This document shows positions 61,811 to 64,000 of a stretch of 64,000 bases of DNA, piece after piece. Numbering within the stretch: position 1 is the first letter of the stretch; each line of letters starts with the position of its first letter. The position numbers were made by a program, and so were the translations under genes. The stretch is taken from assembly GCA_030372985.1 (NCBI GenBank), contig JAUCQB010000031.1:1-64000 (forward strand), read 5' to 3'. Origin of the DNA: Phycisphaerae bacterium. Lineage in GTDB: Bacteria; Planctomycetota; Phycisphaerae; UBA1845; PWPN01. The notes below the pieces were generated by a model that was not told where the DNA came from, did no database searches, and saw only the letters and a list, made by a program, of their open reading frames with translations.

Positions 61811-63133
61811 TCACGTTCCTTCCATGACCGTGAAGTAGACGCCGACCGCGTAGTCAAGCGTCTCTTCGTCCAAATGGACGGGGATCTTGTTGTACTCGCA
61901 GTAGTTCTTGGAAAGCATGACCAGGTCGCGAGGCTGGCAGCAGCGGAAGGGACGATGCGCGTAGTGCTTCTCGATCAGCTGGGTGGTCAGGGCCTCGTCG
62001 TAGCTGATCCCGATGCCATCGCACATCATCTTCATCAGCCTGCGATACTCCTCTTCGGATGGGTTGTCCACGTGGACCTTATAAGGAATACGTCTCAAGA
62101 AGGCGTCGTCGACGAGGTCCTTTGGCTCGAGGTTCGTCGAGAAGATCAGGAGCTGGTCAAACGGCACCTGGATTTTCACGCCGTTGGCCAGGGCCAGGAA
62201 GTCGAAACGCTTTTCCAGCGGGACAATCCAGCGGTTCAGGAGCTCGAAGGGGTTCATCCGCTGCCGGCCGAAGTCGTCGATGACCAGCGTGCCGCAGTTG
62301 CTCTTGAGCTGCATCGAGGCCTCGCTCACCCGCGTCGTCGGGTTCCAGCGGATTTCGAGTTGGTCCATGGTCAATTCGCCACCCACCACCACCGTGGGGC
62401 GCTTGATCCGCACCCAACGCTCGTCCACCGCGGCGGCCTTGAAGATGGTCGACTTGGTCTCCGGAATCCGTTCGTGGATTTCGGGGTCGAACAGCTTGAC
62501 GATGAAGCCGTCGATGTGAATGGCATATGGGATGTAGATCTCGCTTCCGAAACACCGGGTAATGCGTTCGGCAATACTGGTCTTGCCGTTGCCGGGAGGC
62601 CCGTACAGGAACAGTCCGCGGCCGGAGTTGATCGCCGGCCCCAGGGTTGAGAACATCTTCTCATTGATGAGCAGGTCGGAGAAGGCCTTTCTGAGCTGCT
62701 CGGGACCGGGTTTCTCGTTGGTGATGGACTGGGCGGCAACCGCCTGGCAGTAGGTTCCCAGCGGCACGGGAGCAGCACCGAAATACATGCTCTCTTCCAT
62801 GAATTGCCGCGCGCGGCCGCGGCCGGCCTCGGTCAGGGTGTAAGTGAAGTCGCCCATGTTGGCGTTGCCAACGTAGCCGAGAAGCTGCTGCTTCTTGAGG
62901 TCGGTCAGCCGCTCGACGACCAGGGGATGAAGCAGAGCCAGCGTGGATGCGATCTTGGCACCCGGTGCGGAACCGACGTTCATCAGATACTTGAAGATCA
63001 GGGCGTCGACCATCTCGTTGGTCAGCCCGGCCTGCTCGAGGGATTCGGGGGGAGCCGGTCGAAACATGTTTGCCGCCGCAGCCGACTCCGTTTGAGCCGG
63101 CGGTTCCAGGACTGCGGTGTTGTTGAGTGGCAT
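61811..63133 (-). CDS. AAA-family ATPase with N-terminal winged-helix-like domain
   Basis: 440 residues. Residues about 30-115 look like a winged helix (LTNEMVDALIFKYLMNVGSAPGAKIAST...LTDLKKQQLLGYVG). The ATPase domain has Walker A GPPGNGKTS (178-186, K184), Walker B TLVIDDFGRQ (about 287-296) and sensor-like LLIFSTNLEPKDLVDDAFLRRIPYK. Proteins of this layout are common in planctomycetes and deltaproteobacteria without an assigned role; some sit near secretion or pilus genes. The start is followed by a low-complexity leader. It converges with SecDF. The function is unknown. Confidence 0.85.
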   Translation of the reverse strand: MPLNNTAVLEPPAQTESAAAANMFRPAPPESLEQAGLTNEMVDALIFKYLMNVGSAPGAKIASTLALLHPLVVERLTDLKKQQLLGYVGNANMGDFTYTLTEAGRGRARQFMEESMYFGAAPVPLGTYCQAVAAQSITNEKPGPEQLRKAFSDLLINEKMFSTLGPAINSGRGLFLYGPPGNGKTSIAERITRCFGSEIYIPYAIHIDGFIVKLFDPEIHERIPETKSTIFKAAAVDERWVRIKRPTVVVGGELTMDQLEIRWNPTTRVSEASMQLKSNCGTLVIDDFGRQRMNPFELLNRWIVPLEKRFDFLALANGVKIQVPFDQLLIFSTNLEPKDLVDDAFLRRIPYKVHVDNPSEEEYRRLMKMMCDGIGISYDEALTTQLIEKHYAHRPFRCCQPRDLVMLSKNYCEYNKIPVHLDEETLDYAVGVYFTVMEGT

Positions 63134-63350
63134 CCTGACCTCCTTCAGGGCGATAAAAACAGTCCTCTTGCCTCTTCGAGGCTTGCTGACAGGCGTGCTG
63201 TCAGACAGAGGTTACCTTGTGGGTCATCGGTGATCGGGGGGCCTGTCTTGAAGTCCGGCGGGTGCCCGATAACTGACAGACGTGGGACCGGCGGGTTATA
63301 ATCCGCCGCTGATATCGCGGATCTCTCTTGTTGCTGTGTGTGGGGCCGGA

Positions 63351-64000
63351 ATGATGGCGAACCTGCGGAACGTCCCTGTTGCGGTGATGGTTGTTTTTCT
63401 GGCGGGGTCTGTGCCGCCGGTTTGGGGTACAGGTGACATCCCGATCGACGGGGTGAGGCTGAAGATTCAGCCGCCGCTGCCGGTGTGGCCCTCTGACTAC
63501 GAGACGATTACTGAGCGCCGGCCGACATTTCGTGTCTGCGGCTTGTTTGCCGCTACGAAGTATCGCGTGGAACTGGCTCGCGACGCCGCTTTCACGGAGG
63601 GCGTCATCCTGAATGAGTTTGAGGTGACGGACACGTCCGGCATCTCGCCGGCCGTCTCGGTGGCTTATCCTGGCGAACCTCTCTCAGATGGACAGTACTA
63701 CTGGCGGGCCTTCTGCGGGGACACCACTGGCTTCTGGACGCCTCCGGCCAACTACCGCACCTTCTTCGTCTCAGACGTCGATCACGACGCCGTGATCCCG
63801 CCCAGCGAGCTGAAGCATCCTTACCTGCTGATTCGGTCGTCCGAGGTGCAGAGTATTCGGGACAAAATTGGCACATCGGATCGGCTGCGGCGCGGATGGC
63901 AGTATCAGGTCAACGCCGCATACAGTGCCCTGGAGCTCGAACCCCCGACAGAGACCTATGCGAAAGGCGGCGTCGGCCAGCATGGCAACTACAGCACTTG
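63351..64000 (+). CDS. Secreted heparinase II/III-like protein (C-terminus cut by window edge)
   Basis: An open frame from ATG 63351 (a second ATG follows at 63354) runs to the right edge; 216 codons are visible. A signal peptide covers 1-25 (VAVMVVFLAGSVPPVWG). A fibronectin-like N-terminal domain (VELARDAAFTEGVI, SDGQYYWRAFC) is followed by HPYLLIRSSEVQSIRDKIGTS, the phrase that opens heparinase II/III or DUF4962-type polysaccharide lyases. The catalytic part lies outside the window. The ribosome site is weak (GGGGCCGGA). Confidence 0.8.
   Translation, partial: MMANLRNVPVAVMVVFLAGSVPPVWGTGDIPIDGVRLKIQPPLPVWPSDYETITERRPTFRVCGLFAATKYRVELARDAAFTEGVILNEFEVTDTSGISPAVSVAYPGEPLSDGQYYWRAFCGDTTGFWTPPANYRTFFVSDVDHDAVIPPSELKHPYLLIRSSEVQSIRDKIGTSDRLRRGWQYQVNAAYSALELEPPTETYAKGGVGQHGNYST

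Noticed and set aside
1-64000. CRISPR arrays, transposases, prophage genes
   Set aside because: No regularly spaced repeats and no transposase, integrase or phage motifs were found on either strand.

Overview
The window comes from a high-GC planctomycete, most likely class Phycisphaerae; the class is an inference. The signs are PEP-CTERM tails, two-EF-hand dockerin-like C-termini on secreted proteins, a Cys-rich module of the form GACCLPD..C, many secreted glycoside hydrolases, a sulfatase, a DUF1080-type lipoprotein and a very large fused SecDF. No rRNA, tRNA, CRISPR array, integrase or insertion sequence is visible.

Layout. 1-6.5 kb: a secreted clan GH-A-like hydrolase cut by the left edge, a sulfatase, a B12-binding radical SAM enzyme and a secreted beta-propeller protein. 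6.8-12.5 kb: a compact minus-strand operon of two small WXG100-like helical proteins, a coiled-coil protein and a 1326-residue membrane FtsK/SpoIIIE ATPase. It resembles a minimal type VII (ESX/Yuk) secretion locus and is the best candidate here for an undescribed system. 12.5-13.1 kb: a DUF433 antitoxin gene next to a destroyed toxin gene. 13.2-21.6 kb: a short UvrC, a 14-repeat propeller protein, a porin, an FG-GAP protein and Pcm. 21.9-37.9 kb: large secreted carbohydrate-active proteins (GH38, DUF5696-like, GHL10 mosaic, DUF4091 mosaic) interrupted by a VKOR-DsbA fusion and a possible 25-residue peptide gene. 38.3-47.9 kb: SppA, a zincin-like metalloprotease, a hydrolase-like (alpha/alpha)6 protein, a PEP-CTERM protein, a CBM9-type protein split by one in-frame TAA, and a RlmN/Cfr-family enzyme. 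48.5-52.5 kb: two paralogous secreted proteins with different C-terminal sorting modules, a GH-like protein and a DUF1080 lipoprotein. 53-64 kb: PilZ-HEAT protein, Gfo/Idh/MocA-like protein, MEMO-family protein, SecDF, AAA ATPase and a heparinase-like protein cut by the right edge.

How it fits together. Most genes encode exported proteins for polysaccharide capture and breakdown. SecDF, SppA and the VKOR-DsbA disulfide catalyst are the export and folding support. The porin would admit products. PEP-CTERM and dockerin-like tails would sort proteins at the surface. The WXG100/FtsK operon may be a separate specialised export route.

Family calls were made by eye from motifs, without database searches. 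Starts were chosen from Shine-Dalgarno matches and signal peptides.
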